From: Pseudomonas sp. 8Z | GTDB lineage: Bacteria; Pseudomonadota; Gammaproteobacteria; Pseudomonadales; Pseudomonadaceae | Length of the DNA: 64,000 nt | Direction of reading: 5' to 3' | Assembly (NCBI RefSeq): GCF_902506535.1 | Contig: NZ_LR733827.1 | Coordinates: 1,844,310-1,908,309, forward strand | Shown here: positions 8,922-18,281 of the stretch, in pieces | Position numbering within the stretch: position 1 is the first letter of the stretch | Layout: each line of letters opens with the position of its first letter | The notes under the pieces: model-generated | What the model was told of the DNA's origin: nothing | What the model saw: only the letters and a program-made list of their open reading frames with translations | Databases searched by the model: none | Translations under genes and position numbers: made by a program

Positions 8922-10873
8922 TTCGCCTCACCGCCTGGTGCTGGGCAGCGCTGCTGACCCTGGCCACCGCCCACGCCCAGGCGGGGCTTCAGCTCGAACT
9001 CAACAGCAACGGCCTAAGCACGCCTGAGCGCCAAGCCAGCCAGGCCCTGCTCGACGAAGCACTGGCAGCCTTGCCACCGCGCTTCGTCGAACGCCTCGAT
9101 CGCACCGTACAAGTACGTTGGCTAGAAGGGCTCGACACCAACGTCTATGGCCAGGTAGGCCGCACCAGCGGTATTGAACTCAACGCCAGCCTGCTACCGG
9201 CGCTGGTCGATGGCTCGGCAGCACGCAATAACACAGGCCGAGCGCACGGCAATCAACGGCGCGAACTGCTCGCCACGCTGATTCACGAACTGACCCATCT
9301 GTACGACCGCGCCCGACTATGGCCAGCCGCACAGCGCCGGCAGATCGCCATGTGCCAGCAGCGAGCCAAATCCACCGGCCAGGTCGGCCTGCCTGACGAA
9401 TGCAGAGGCCAGACCGAGCGCCGCTTCACCTTCAGCGACGATCCACGCCTGCTCGACCTGGCTGGCTGGCAACAACGCGTCGGCCAACGCGGCGAGCGCG
9501 AACACGACAACGGCCAGGTGGCACGCAGCCCAGACAGCTACGAACTGAGCAACCCGCTGGAGTTCGTCGCGGTCAACCTCGAATACTTCCTGCTCGACCC
9601 CAGCTATGCCTGCCGCCGCCCATCGCTCGCGGGCTATTTCCGCGAACATTTTGGCTGGGCGCCGCCGGGCCAACCCTGTGCCGAGGGCTATGCCTATCTG
9701 AATGCCGGGCGCGACTTCGCTCGCCAGCCACTGGAGCGCATCGACCCCGAGCGGGTCTACGCGGTGGACTACCTGCTGGCCGAAGCCAACGATGCCTGGA
9801 TGAGCCGCTGGGGCCACAGCATGCTGCGTCTGGTGATCTGCGCACCAGGGCGCCCACGCGGCCCGGACTGCCGACTGGATCTCGACCAGCATCTGGTGCT
9901 GTCCTACCGCGCCTTCGTCGGCGATGTGCAACTGTCGAGTTGGGATGGCCTGACCGGTGCCTACCCCTCGCGCCTGTTCGTTCTGCCGCTGGAGCAGGTG
10001 ATCGACGAATACACCAAGGTCGAGCTGCGCAGCCTGGCGTCGATACCGCTACGCCTATCGCGCGACGAGCTCGAAGGGCTGGTTGCCCGCGCCGCCGAGC
10101 AGCACTGGAGCTACGACGGCGACTATTACTTCATCTCCAACAACTGCGCAGTGGAAACCTTGAAACTGCTACGCAGCGGCACCGACAATCCACGCCTGCA
10201 AACACTCGACAGCATCCTGCCCAACGGCCTGCTGGAGCTCTTGTCAGCACGCGGCCTGGCCGACACCTCGGTGCTGGATGACCCACGCGAGGCCCTGCGC
10301 CTGGGCTACCGCTTCGACTCCTTCCGCGACCGCTACCAGGCCATGTTCGCCGTACTGCGCCAACGCCTGCCAATCACTCAGGACAGTGTGGAAACCTGGC
10401 TGGAGCAACCCGCACAACAGCGCCAGCAGTGGTTCGCCCAGGCCGACCTGCGCGCCAGCGCCGCCCTACTGCTACTGGAGCAGGCGGCACTGCGTCGCCA
10501 ATTGCTGCTGGCTCAAGACGAACTCAAACGACGCTACCTGACCGGCCGCGCGGCCGGCGACCCGAGCCTGAACAAGGCGGGCGGCGCCCTCGAACAGATC
10601 CTGGCCAACAGCGGCTTTCTCAGCCGCCCGGCTGAACTGCTTGAGAGTGGTTACGGGCTGCCGCAACAGCAGGAATGGGATCGACTGGAAGCCAGCAGTC
10701 GCGAACGCCAGCAGCAACTGCGCCAGCTCAGTGACGAGTTGGACGGCGAAGTGCGTAACCTGCTGCTGCCCGAGCGCCTGGCCGAACTGGAAGCCAACGA
10801 GGCCAACCTGCTAGCCCTGGGCGAACACCTACGCGCGCTGCACAAGGCCAGCGGCGGGCTGCAGTTGCCTTAG
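8918..10873 (+). CDS. Exported 651-aa DUF4105 (Lnb-type) protein with an N-terminal HExxH motif
   Basis: Starts with GTG overlapping the preceding stop. An N-terminal signal peptide (AALLTLATAHAQA) suggests export. Residues 123-127 read HELTH in a helix-like context, as in zinc metalloproteases. The middle section (about 285-415) has the DUF4105/Lnb pattern: YLLAEANDAWMSRWGHSMLR with a conserved His, then SNNCAVETLKLL near 406 with a conserved Cys, a pairing reminiscent of NlpC/P60-fold enzymes. The last ~150 residues are Q/E/L-rich and probably helical. Two catalytic-looking modules in one protein beside two small secreted partners is unusual; no function is assigned. Confidence 0.8.
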   Translation: MIRLTAWCWAALLTLATAHAQAGLQLELNSNGLSTPERQASQALLDEALAALPPRFVERLDRTVQVRWLEGLDTNVYGQVGRTSGIELNASLLPALVDGSAARNNTGRAHGNQRRELLATLIHELTHLYDRARLWPAAQRRQIAMCQQRAKSTGQVGLPDECRGQTERRFTFSDDPRLLDLAGWQQRVGQRGEREHDNGQVARSPDSYELSNPLEFVAVNLEYFLLDPSYACRRPSLAGYFREHFGWAPPGQPCAEGYAYLNAGRDFARQPLERIDPERVYAVDYLLAEANDAWMSRWGHSMLRLVICAPGRPRGPDCRLDLDQHLVLSYRAFVGDVQLSSWDGLTGAYPSRLFVLPLEQVIDEYTKVELRSLASIPLRLSRDELEGLVARAAEQHWSYDGDYYFISNNCAVETLKLLRSGTDNPRLQTLDSILPNGLLELLSARGLADTSVLDDPREALRLGYRFDSFRDRYQAMFAVLRQRLPITQDSVETWLEQPAQQRQQWFAQADLRASAALLLLEQAALRRQLLLAQDELKRRYLTGRAAGDPSLNKAGGALEQILANSGFLSRPAELLESGYGLPQQQEWDRLEASSRERQQQLRQLSDELDGEVRNLLLPERLAELEANEANLLALGEHLRALHKASGGLQLP

Positions 10874-10882
10874 TCTCGTAAG

Positions 10883-10905
10883 TAGCCCGGATAAAATCCG
10901 GGCTA
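10883..10905. repeat. REP-like palindrome
   Basis: Perfect 10-bp arms TAGCCCGGAT / ATCCGGGCTA around AAA, without a T tail. It lies between convergent genes. A related motif recurs at 34241. Confidence 0.7.
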
Positions 10906-10909
10906 GGGA

Positions 10910-11320
10910 TCAAGGCTCAGGAATCATCTCTTCGTTCTCTTCCGGCAACTGCGGATCGACCGTCAGCCAAGGCAGCCGACTGCCGGCCCAGATATGCCGA
11001 TCCGCCGGTGCCTGCTCAGGCGCATCCAGCGTGGCCACGGTCACATCCAGCGTATCCGGGCTGAGCGTGGTGAATAGGGCCAGATGGGCGCCACAGTCGC
11101 CGCAGAAATAGCGCGTGCAACTGGCTGACGAGGCGAAGGCCTTCGGCGTGCCGCGTAACCACTGGAAGGCCTGGCGCGGCACCGTGACCCAAGTGGTAAG
11201 AATGCCTCCGGTGCTGCGCCGACAGATCGAGCAATGACAATGCGCGCTGTCGTGCAACGACGCCTCAATGCGATAGCGCAAGGCGCCGCATTGGCAGCCA
11301 CCTTCATGTCGTTGCTCCAT
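10910..11320 (-). CDS. GFA family (glutathione-dependent formaldehyde-activating-like) protein
   Basis: 136-aa zinc-binding protein of the GFA/CENP-V fold. The cysteine pattern is GGCQCGALRY near the N-terminus, HCHCSICRR about 25 residues on, and YFCGDCGAH in the middle, all intact. ATG 11320 has AGGAG about 7 bases upstream; earlier ATGs in frame (11338, 11377) lack this. Family members are annotated after the formaldehyde-activating enzyme, but most have no proven substrate. Confidence 0.85.
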   Translation of the reverse strand: MEQRHEGGCQCGALRYRIEASLHDSAHCHCSICRRSTGGILTTWVTVPRQAFQWLRGTPKAFASSASCTRYFCGDCGAHLALFTTLSPDTLDVTVATLDAPEQAPADRHIWAGSRLPWLTVDPQLPEENEEMIPEP

Positions 11321-11388
11321 TTCGTCTGCTCCTTGCATTGCCATAAGCCGCTGACCAAGATAGGCGCTCATCACCACCGGGGGTTCCC

Positions 11389-12297
11389 GTGATCGATCTG
11401 CTGCTGGCCCTGTGGCCGTTGTTCGCCATGATAGTCGCCGGCTACTGGCTGCGCTCGCGCGAGTTTCCCAGCGAGGCCTTCTGGCCGGGCGCCGAGCGCC
11501 TCAACTATTTCATCCTGTTCCCTGCCCTGCTGTTCTCCAGCCTGGCCAAGGCGCCGCTGAACAACCCGGCCCTGCCGCGCCTGGCCCTGGCCGTGCTGCT
11601 CGGCCTGGGTATCGCCTGGCTCGCCCTGCTGCTGGTGCGCCGCCTGCACGGCTGGCCAGCCGGGCGCTTCGGCGCATTCAGCCAGGGCATCCTGCGTTTC
11701 AACACCTACCTCGGCCTGGCCGCCGTCGGCAGCCTGCTTGGCCAACCAGGGCTGACCCTGGCTGCGCTGATGCTGGCATTGATGGTGCCGACGGTGAACG
11801 TGTTGTCGGTCTGGTCGCTGACCGCCGAGCGCGGTGTCAGCGCGCGCAGCCTGTTGCTGCCGATCGTCAAGAACCCGCTGATTCTCGCCTGTGTCGGCGG
11901 CGCCCTGTTCAACCTGACCGGCATCGGCCTGCCCGGCGGCAGCGACCGCCTGCTCAGCCTGCTGGCCGCCGCCAGCCTGCCGCTGGGCCTGCTCTGCGTC
12001 GGCGCGGCGCTCAAGCCCGAACAACTGGGCGGCGAGATTCCCGCGCTGGGCTGGAACAGCGCCCTGCGCCTGCTGGCCATGCCGCTGCTGGCCTGGGGCG
12101 TGGCCTGGGGATTGAGCCTGCCACCCATGGAAAGCGCCGTGCTGGTGCTGTTCTTCGCCCTGCCCACTGCGCCCACTGCCTACGTGCTGACCCGCCAGCT
12201 CGGCGGCGACAGCCAGTTGATGGCCGGCATCATCACCCTGCAGACGTTACTGGCGGCGGGCAGCCTGCTGCTGGTGATGGCCGCGCTGGCGCCCTGA
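11389..12297 (+). CDS. AEC family transporter
   Basis: 302-aa membrane protein of the auxin-efflux-carrier family. Hydrophobic segments alternate with short loops throughout (LLALWPLFAMIVAGYWL at the start, LQTLLAAGSLLLVMAALAP at the end), fitting a ten-helix secondary carrier. Start is GTG at 11389. Substrates of bacterial members include small organic acids and amino acids; none can be inferred. Codon third positions are very GC-rich. Confidence 0.85.
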   Translation: MIDLLLALWPLFAMIVAGYWLRSREFPSEAFWPGAERLNYFILFPALLFSSLAKAPLNNPALPRLALAVLLGLGIAWLALLLVRRLHGWPAGRFGAFSQGILRFNTYLGLAAVGSLLGQPGLTLAALMLALMVPTVNVLSVWSLTAERGVSARSLLLPIVKNPLILACVGGALFNLTGIGLPGGSDRLLSLLAAASLPLGLLCVGAALKPEQLGGEIPALGWNSALRLLAMPLLAWGVAWGLSLPPMESAVLVLFFALPTAPTAYVLTRQLGGDSQLMAGIITLQTLLAAGSLLLVMAALAP

Positions 12298-12465
12298 CAC
12301 GGCACTACGACTGAAAGCTGTGCGAAAGCAGCCGCACCTAGGATGATGCGGCCATGCGCCACAACGCAGCGGCAACCGACAACAACAAGACAGGTCACGC
12401 CCAGGCACTTCTGACACGTCCCCCGATGGCTTGCGGCCACTCGTCGCTGCCGCCAACCGGCAAAA

Positions 12466-12494
12466 TTCAAGAACCGTCAGCAGCCGTGTAATAT
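12466..12494 (+). promoter_or_regulatory. Probable sigma-70 promoter of the TerC gene
   Basis: TTCAAG (12466-12471), a 17-bp spacer and TAATAT (12489-12494), ending 50 bp before the start codon. No yybP-ykoY manganese riboswitch features were seen in the leader. Confidence 0.45.
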
Positions 12495-12544
12495 GCGGCG
12501 CCCAGCCGTGCGTGGCTTCCCTCAGCGTTTACGAGAATCGAAAA

Positions 12545-13306
12545 ATGGAATGGCTCAGCAACCCGGAAATCTGGGTCGCCTTCTTCACCCTGACTGCCCT
12601 GGAGATCGTCCTCGGCATCGACAACATCATCATGATCGCCATTCTGGTCGGGCGTATGCCGCCGCACATGCAGGCGCGCACGCGCTTCTTCGGCCTGGCC
12701 CTGGCAATGGTCACGCGCATCGGCCTGCTGCTGTCGATCACCTGGATCATGCGCCTGACCAACGACCTGTTCGAGCTGTTCGGCCAGGGCATTTCCGGGC
12801 GTGACCTGATCCTCTTCTTCGGCGGCCTGTTCCTGCTGTGGAAGAGCAGCACCGAGATGTACCAAAGCCTCGAAGGTGAAGAAGAAGCCGAGCAAACCGC
12901 CGGTAACGGCGCGGCGCGCAACTTCATCGGCACCATCATCCAGATCGCTATTATCGACATCGTGTTCAGCCTGGACTCGGTCATCACTGCCGTCGGTATG
13001 GTCTCCCACGTACCGGTGATGGTCGCGGCGATCATCGTCGCCGTGCTGGTGATGATGCTGGCGGCCGGCACCATCAGCAATTTCATCGACAAGCACCCCT
13101 CGCTGAAGATGCTGGCGCTGTCCTTCCTCGCGGTAGTCGGCACCGTGCTCATCGCCGAAGCCTTCGAGGTGCATGTGCCCAAGGGCTACGTCTACTTCGC
13201 CATGGCCTTCTCGCTGGGCGTGGAAGCCCTGAACATCCGTATGCGCGTGCTCAAGGGCCGCAAGGAAGATCCGATCAAGCTGCGCAAGGACGTTCCTGGC
13301 CAGTAA
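12545..13306 (+). CDS. TerC family integral membrane protein
   Basis: 253-aa membrane protein. The two TerC signature acidic segments are present: EIVLGIDNIIMI near residue 20 and DIVFSLDSVITAVG near 140, each in a transmembrane helix. Members of this group are implicated in metal-ion (manganese, tellurite-linked) handling. ATG 12545 opens the conserved MEWLSNPEIWVAF. It is monocistronic between a plausible promoter and a strong terminator. Confidence 0.9.
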   Translation: MEWLSNPEIWVAFFTLTALEIVLGIDNIIMIAILVGRMPPHMQARTRFFGLALAMVTRIGLLLSITWIMRLTNDLFELFGQGISGRDLILFFGGLFLLWKSSTEMYQSLEGEEEAEQTAGNGAARNFIGTIIQIAIIDIVFSLDSVITAVGMVSHVPVMVAAIIVAVLVMMLAAGTISNFIDKHPSLKMLALSFLAVVGTVLIAEAFEVHVPKGYVYFAMAFSLGVEALNIRMRVLKGRKEDPIKLRKDVPGQ

Positions 13307-13325
13307 GGCCGATAGTTGACCAGAC

Positions 13326-13351
13326 AACGGGGCCCATGAGGCCCCGTTTTC
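13326..13351 (+). terminator. Rho-independent terminator after the TerC gene
   Basis: AACGGGGCC / GGCCCCGTT stem with a CATGA loop and following T residues. Confidence 0.88.
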
Positions 13352-13445
13352 GTATGTGCCGCGCTGACCATTGATCACGCTCAGCACGAAAGCCATTGGG
13401 GATGACTATGCTTGCCCGCATTCGATCTTCAACAGGGTCATGCCG

Positions 13446-14570
13446 ATGAGCGATGCCAGCGACACCCTCGACGTCTTCCCCTACCTGCAACTGATGCAGC
13501 AGCACGGCGGCTCCGACCTGTTCTTCAGCGTCGGCGCGCCGCCACACATGAAGGTCGAAGGCCACAGCCAGCCGGTCGGCCAGCGTGTGCTCAAGGCCGG
13601 TGAAGTGCAGCAATTGGCCTACCAGTTGATGAGCCAGAAGCAGATCGCCGAGTTCGAGCGCGATCTGGAAATGAACCTGGCGGTCAGCCTGCAGGGCGCC
13701 GGGCGTTATCGGGTCAACGTCTACTACCAGCGTGGCGAAGTGTCCATGGTGGTGCGCCTGATCAAGAGCCAGACTCCCGGCTTCGAGGCGCTCGGCCTGC
13801 CGAAGATGCTGGAGAAACTGGCGCTGCAGGATCGCGGGCTGATTCTGGTCACCGGCGCCGCCGGTTCGGGCAAGTCCACCACCCTGGCGGCGATGCTGGA
13901 TTTCCGTAACCGCCACCGCAGCGGGCATATCGTCTGCATCGAAGACCCCATCGAATTTCTCCACAGCCACCAGCGCTCGATCATCGACCAGCGCGAGGTG
14001 GGCCTGGATACCCACAGCTTCGCCGATGCCCTGCGTAACGTGCTGCGCGAGGCACCGGACGTGATCATGCTCGGCGAGATCCGCGACGCCGCCACCATGC
14101 AGCACGCCCTGCATTACGCCGAGACTGGTCACCTGTGCGTGGCCACGCTGCACGCCACCAGCAGCAGCCACGCCATCGAACGCATCGCCCGCTTCTTCCC
14201 CGACGAGGCGCGCAAACAGGTGCTGGCCGATGTCGCGCACAACCTGCTGGCCGTGGTCGGTCAGCGCCTGGTGCCGGGCATCGCGCAGAAGCGCGTGGTG
14301 GCCGTGGAGCTGATGCTCGGCACGCCCTATATCCGCGATCTGATCCAGCGCGACGAGCTGGAGGAACTGCGCGAAGCCATCGCCCGCGCCGCCGAGCAAG
14401 GTCTGCAGACCTTCGACCAGCACCTGTTCGCGCTGCTCGAAGCCGGGCGTATCAGCCTAGCCGAGGCGCTGAAGTTCGCCGACTCGCGCACCGACCTGAG
14501 CCTCAAGTTCAAACTCGAACGCGGTTTTGCCGCCGACGATGCCGAGATGAAAGTGCTCCGCGACGGCTGA
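13446..14570 (+). CDS. PilT/PilU family type IV pilus ATPase (orphan paralogue)
   Basis: 374-aa hexameric secretion-type ATPase of the pilus retraction family. Walker A GAAGSGKST is at residues 137-145; IEDPIEF and the Walker B/Asp-box area PDVIMLGEIRDAATM and HLCVATLHAT follow in order. It resembles PilU as much as PilT, but no pil genes adjoin it, so it is probably a third family member. ATG 13446 has AGGG 8 bases upstream; ATG 13440 is the alternative. The N-terminal GGSDLFFSVGAPP is the PAS-like entry of the family. Confidence 0.88.
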   Translation: MSDASDTLDVFPYLQLMQQHGGSDLFFSVGAPPHMKVEGHSQPVGQRVLKAGEVQQLAYQLMSQKQIAEFERDLEMNLAVSLQGAGRYRVNVYYQRGEVSMVVRLIKSQTPGFEALGLPKMLEKLALQDRGLILVTGAAGSGKSTTLAAMLDFRNRHRSGHIVCIEDPIEFLHSHQRSIIDQREVGLDTHSFADALRNVLREAPDVIMLGEIRDAATMQHALHYAETGHLCVATLHATSSSHAIERIARFFPDEARKQVLADVAHNLLAVVGQRLVPGIAQKRVVAVELMLGTPYIRDLIQRDELEELREAIARAAEQGLQTFDQHLFALLEAGRISLAEALKFADSRTDLSLKFKLERGFAADDAEMKVLRDG

Positions 14571-14589
14571 GCATGGCGCAGAAACGAAC

Positions 14590-14612
14590 AAGGCAGCCCG
14601 AAGGCTGCCTTG
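14590..14612. terminator. Terminator between the convergent PilT-like and TRAP genes
   Basis: AAGGCAGCC / GGCTGCCTT stem with a CGAA loop between two convergent genes; it could serve both strands. Confidence 0.75.
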
Positions 14613-14630
14613 TCGGTGACACGCGGCGCG

Positions 14631-17180
14631 TCAGCTCGCCTTGCGACGACGCTGCAGCCAGACCACCAGGCCAAACAGCAGCAGGGCTGGCAGCCACATC
14701 CACTCCTTGGCCCAGCGCTCGGTCGGCGCACGGACGCTGAGGATCTGCTGGTCGAACTCCAGACCCGCCTCGGCAGCCGAGCTGCCGAAAGCAACGCTGT
14801 CGATCAGCACCTTGTCGCCGTCCTCATAGGTCATCAGCCCCAGCTTGTCGAGACGCGCCTGGCCGTCGGCGCCCGCCGGTACCGGCAGCAGCACGACGAA
14901 CTCGCGCGGGTCGCCCACCTTGTCTTCGCCACGCACACGTACGCGCAGCGAGCTGCCATCCTCGACGCTATCGAGCGCCTGCGCCAGTTGCGCCGGCGGG
15001 ATGTCGCGGTACGGGTCGTGCAACATGTCCATCCAGAACCCCGGACGGAACAGGCTGAAGGCCACCAGCAGCAGCAGCACGCTCTCGTACCAGCGACTGC
15101 GCACCAGGAAGAAACCCTGGGTGCCGGCGGCGAAAATCAGCATCGCCACCGTGGCCACGACGAAGATCAGCACGCCATGCCAGAAGTCCACGTTGATCAG
15201 CAGCAGGTCGGTGTTGAAGATGAACAGGAACGGCAACGCAGCGGTACGCAGGCTGTAGAAGAACGCCACTAGACCGGTCTTGATCGGGTCGCCCTTGGAC
15301 ACCGCCGCCGCCGCGAACGAGGCCAGCCCCACCGGCGGCGTGACGTCAGCCATGATGCCGAAGTAGAAGACGAACAGGTGCACCGCGATCAGCGGCACGA
15401 TCAGCCCGTTTTGCTGCCCCAGCGACACCACTACCGGCGCCAGCAGGCTGGACACCACGATGTAGTTGGCGGTGGTCGGCAGGCCCATGCCGAGGATCAG
15501 GCTGAACACCGCCACCAGAATCAGCATCAGCAGCAGGTTGCCCATCGACAGCAGCTCGACCAGATCGGCCAGTACCAGGCCCACGCCGGTCTGCGACACC
15601 GCACCGACGATGATGCCGGCCGCCGCCGTGGCGATGCCAATGCCGATCATGTTGCGCGCACCGGCGATCAGGCCTTCACGCAGGTCGATCACGCCATCTT
15701 TGAAGGTGCCGTGGTCGTGGCTGCCATCCTGGCGCATCCAGCTCAGCAGCGGGCGCTGAGTGAGCAGGATGATCACCAGCATCACGCTGCCCCAGAAGGC
15801 CGACAGGCCGGGCGACAGGCGCTCGATCATCAGGCACCAGACCAACACCACCACCGGCAGCAAAAAGTGCAGGCCGGAGAGCAGCACAGCGCGCGTCTCG
15901 GGCAACTCTTCGAGCGGCGCATTGGGGTCTTCGGCAGGCAGCACCGGCACGCTGGCGGCCACTTTCAGCAAGCCGAGATAGACCACCGCCAGCAGAGCGC
16001 CGATGCCCGGCAAGGCATAGTCACCCAACGCAGGCTTGAGCCAACCCAGGCCGTAATAGACGATCAGGGAAATACCGCTGATCAGTGCTGCACCGAAGGC
16101 CAAGCCGGTCAGGCGACGCAGCCAGGGCTTGGGCTGGGCGCTGCCGATGGGTTGCAGGCCGAGCTTGAGCGACTCCAGATGGACGATGTAGAGCAGCGCG
16201 ATATAGGAAATCGCAGCCGGCAGGAAGGCGTGCTTGATGATCTCGACATAGGGCATGCCGATGTACTCGACCATCAGGAAGGCCGCTGCGCCCATCACCG
16301 GCGGCATGATCTGGCCATTGACCGACGAGGCCACCTCGACCGCCCCCGCCTTCTCCGAGGAAAAACCTGTGCGCTTCATCATTGGAATGGTGAAGGTGCC
16401 GGTGGTCACCACGTTGGCGATGGACGAACCGGAAATCATCCCGGTCAGGCCGGATGCCAACACCGCCGCCTTGGCCGGGCCGCCACGGAAGTGGCCGAGC
16501 AGGCTGAAGGCCAACTGGATGAAGTAATGCCCGGCGCCAGCGCGTTCGAGCAACGCGCCGAACAGCACGAAGAGGAACACGAAGCTGGTCGACACACCCA
16601 GGGCGATACCGAACACACCCTCGGTGGTAATCCACTGGTGGTTGGCCAGCGCATGGAAGCTCACCCCGCGATGCGCCAGCAGGCCCGGCATGTAAGGACC
16701 GGCCAGGCTGTAAATGAGGAACACCAGAGCGATGATCGCCAGTGGCGGGCCGAGCGCACGACGCGTCGCCTCCAGCAAAAGGGGGATACCGATACAGGCA
16801 GTGATCAAGTCTTCCGTGGTCAGGCTGCCGGGGCGCAGCGCCAATTGCTGATAGAAGATGAACAAATAGGCAGCGCTGGCAGCGGCCACCAGGCCGAGGG
16901 CGATATCCAGCAGCGGCACGCGGTCACGTGGCGAGCGCTTGAACGCCGGGTAAGCGAGAAACGCCAGCAGCAGGGCGAAGGCCAGGTGAATGGCGCGGGT
17001 CTGGGTATCATTGAGCACGCCGAAGCCGAAGATGAAGGGCAGCGGCGACGCGATCCACAACTGGAACAGCGACCAGAGCAGCGCCAGCCCGGCGATACTG
17101 CGAGCCATCAGCCCCGTTGGCGTACGGCCGCCGACATCCTGGGCGATCAGTTCTTCGGTGGACAGTTGCTTGTCATGCAT
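14631..17180 (-). CDS. TRAP transporter fused permease (TAXI type)
   Basis: 849-aa protein in which the small (DctQ-like) and large (DctM-like) membrane subunits are fused, typical of TAXI-TRAP systems. Hydrophobic helices fill most of the length. The DctM-type stretch GLTGMISGSSIANVVTTGTF (around residues 245-265) and the mirrored TTANYIVVSSLLAPVV later mark the two scaffold repeats. About 130 C-terminal residues form a mostly soluble segment followed by a last helix. It works with the binding protein encoded upstream to import an organic acid by ion symport; the substrate is not inferable. Confidence 0.92.
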   Translation of the reverse strand: MHDKQLSTEELIAQDVGGRTPTGLMARSIAGLALLWSLFQLWIASPLPFIFGFGVLNDTQTRAIHLAFALLLAFLAYPAFKRSPRDRVPLLDIALGLVAAASAAYLFIFYQQLALRPGSLTTEDLITACIGIPLLLEATRRALGPPLAIIALVFLIYSLAGPYMPGLLAHRGVSFHALANHQWITTEGVFGIALGVSTSFVFLFVLFGALLERAGAGHYFIQLAFSLLGHFRGGPAKAAVLASGLTGMISGSSIANVVTTGTFTIPMMKRTGFSSEKAGAVEVASSVNGQIMPPVMGAAAFLMVEYIGMPYVEIIKHAFLPAAISYIALLYIVHLESLKLGLQPIGSAQPKPWLRRLTGLAFGAALISGISLIVYYGLGWLKPALGDYALPGIGALLAVVYLGLLKVAASVPVLPAEDPNAPLEELPETRAVLLSGLHFLLPVVVLVWCLMIERLSPGLSAFWGSVMLVIILLTQRPLLSWMRQDGSHDHGTFKDGVIDLREGLIAGARNMIGIGIATAAAGIIVGAVSQTGVGLVLADLVELLSMGNLLLMLILVAVFSLILGMGLPTTANYIVVSSLLAPVVVSLGQQNGLIVPLIAVHLFVFYFGIMADVTPPVGLASFAAAAVSKGDPIKTGLVAFFYSLRTAALPFLFIFNTDLLLINVDFWHGVLIFVVATVAMLIFAAGTQGFFLVRSRWYESVLLLLVAFSLFRPGFWMDMLHDPYRDIPPAQLAQALDSVEDGSSLRVRVRGEDKVGDPREFVVLLPVPAGADGQARLDKLGLMTYEDGDKVLIDSVAFGSSAAEAGLEFDQQILSVRAPTERWAKEWMWLPALLLFGLVVWLQRRRKAS

Positions 17181-17217
17181 GGAGTGAAACCTGCATTCGA
17201 ATGAATCGGAAAACGGC

Positions 17218-17249
17218 GAAACCCGCAGGCCTGCGCCACGCGGGTTTCT
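17218..17249 (-). terminator. Hairpin between TAXI binding protein and permease genes
   Basis: GAAACCCGC (17218-17226) pairs with GCGGGTTTC (17240-17248). Read on the minus strand it lies in the 129-bp gap between the two TRAP genes. It probably acts as an attenuator or mRNA-stabilising hairpin that favours the abundant binding protein over the permease. Confidence 0.6.
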
Positions 17250-17309
17250 CTAACGCTAGAAGCGAATCGGACAATGTGCCCGCCAACCGGGGCTGGCGGG
17301 CTGCACGGC

Positions 17310-18281
17310 TTACATCCAGCCGCGCTCCTTGTAGTAACGCACGGCGCCTTCATGCAGCGGCGCGGTCAGGCCGACCTTGATCATGTCGGTTTCCTTCAGG
17401 TCAGCGAATGCCGGGTGCAGACGCTTGAAGCGGTCGATGTTGTCGAACACCGACTTGACCAGTTGATAGACCACTTCCGGGTCAGCCTTGGCGCTGGTGG
17501 ACAGCACGGCCTTGCCGCCGATGGACGGAGTCGGCTGGTCGTTGCCCTTGTACAGGCCGCCTGGGATGTCTGCCTTGGTGTAGTAGGTCTTCTCGGCCAG
17601 CAGCTTGTCGATCTCGGCGCCGGTTACCGGTACCAGAACGGCGTCGGTGGTGGTGGTGGCTTCCTGAATCGCACCGTTGGGATGACCGACGAAGTAGGTC
17701 ATGGCGTCGATGTTGTTGTCGCCTAGCGCGCTGGCCTGCTCGGCCGGCTTCAGCTCGGCAGCCAGGGCGAAGGCGGAACGATCCCAGCCTTTGACAGCCA
17801 TGATCTCTTCCAGGGTGTCACGCTGACCGGAACCTGGGTTACCGATGTTGACGCGCTTGCCCTTGAGGTCATCGAAGCTTTTGATGTTGGCATCACGACG
17901 GGCGAGGATGGTGAACACCTCGCTCTGCAGCGAGAACACCGCGCGGATGTCCTCCATCGCACCTTCGGCCTCGAACGGCGCTGCGCCCTTGAGTGCCTTG
18001 TACTGATGGTCGGACTGCATGATGCCGAAGTTGAATTCGCCGCTGCGGATGCCGTTGACGTTGGCCACGCCACCGCCACTGGCCGGTGCGTTGCACTTGA
18101 TGCCGTGCTCAGCCGAGCCACGGTTAAGGAAACGGCAGATGGACTGGCCGGCGACGTAGTAAACGCCGGTCTGACCGCCAGTACCGATGGTGACGAACTT
18201 CTCGTCAGCCTGTGCCATACCACCGAAAGTGGTGCCAGCGAGTACGGCAGACAGAGCCCATGCCAAGGATTTGCCTTTCAT
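17310..18281 (-). CDS. TAXI family TRAP transporter solute-binding protein
   Basis: 323-aa periplasmic binding protein with a clear signal peptide (MKGKSLAWALSAVLAGTTFG, cleavage after AQA). The mature start EKFVTIGTGGQTGVYYVAGQ is the TAXI signature, and the family pattern continues with GKRVNIGNPGSGQR. Start ATG 18281 has GGAG upstream. It captures the ligand for the fused permease encoded downstream. Confidence 0.93.
   Translation of the reverse strand: MKGKSLAWALSAVLAGTTFGGMAQADEKFVTIGTGGQTGVYYVAGQSICRFLNRGSAEHGIKCNAPASGGGVANVNGIRSGEFNFGIMQSDHQYKALKGAAPFEAEGAMEDIRAVFSLQSEVFTILARRDANIKSFDDLKGKRVNIGNPGSGQRDTLEEIMAVKGWDRSAFALAAELKPAEQASALGDNNIDAMTYFVGHPNGAIQEATTTTDAVLVPVTGAEIDKLLAEKTYYTKADIPGGLYKGNDQPTPSIGGKAVLSTSAKADPEVVYQLVKSVFDNIDRFKRLHPAFADLKETDMIKVGLTAPLHEGAVRYYKERGWM

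Noticed and set aside
12298..12544. Manganese (yybP-ykoY) riboswitch before the TerC gene
   Set aside because: The expected conserved loops could not be found in the leader.
15378..17204. 608-codon plus-strand frame across the TRAP permease
   Set aside because: His/Gln/Asp/Arg-rich shadow of a hydrophobic gene read on the opposite strand; no domain.
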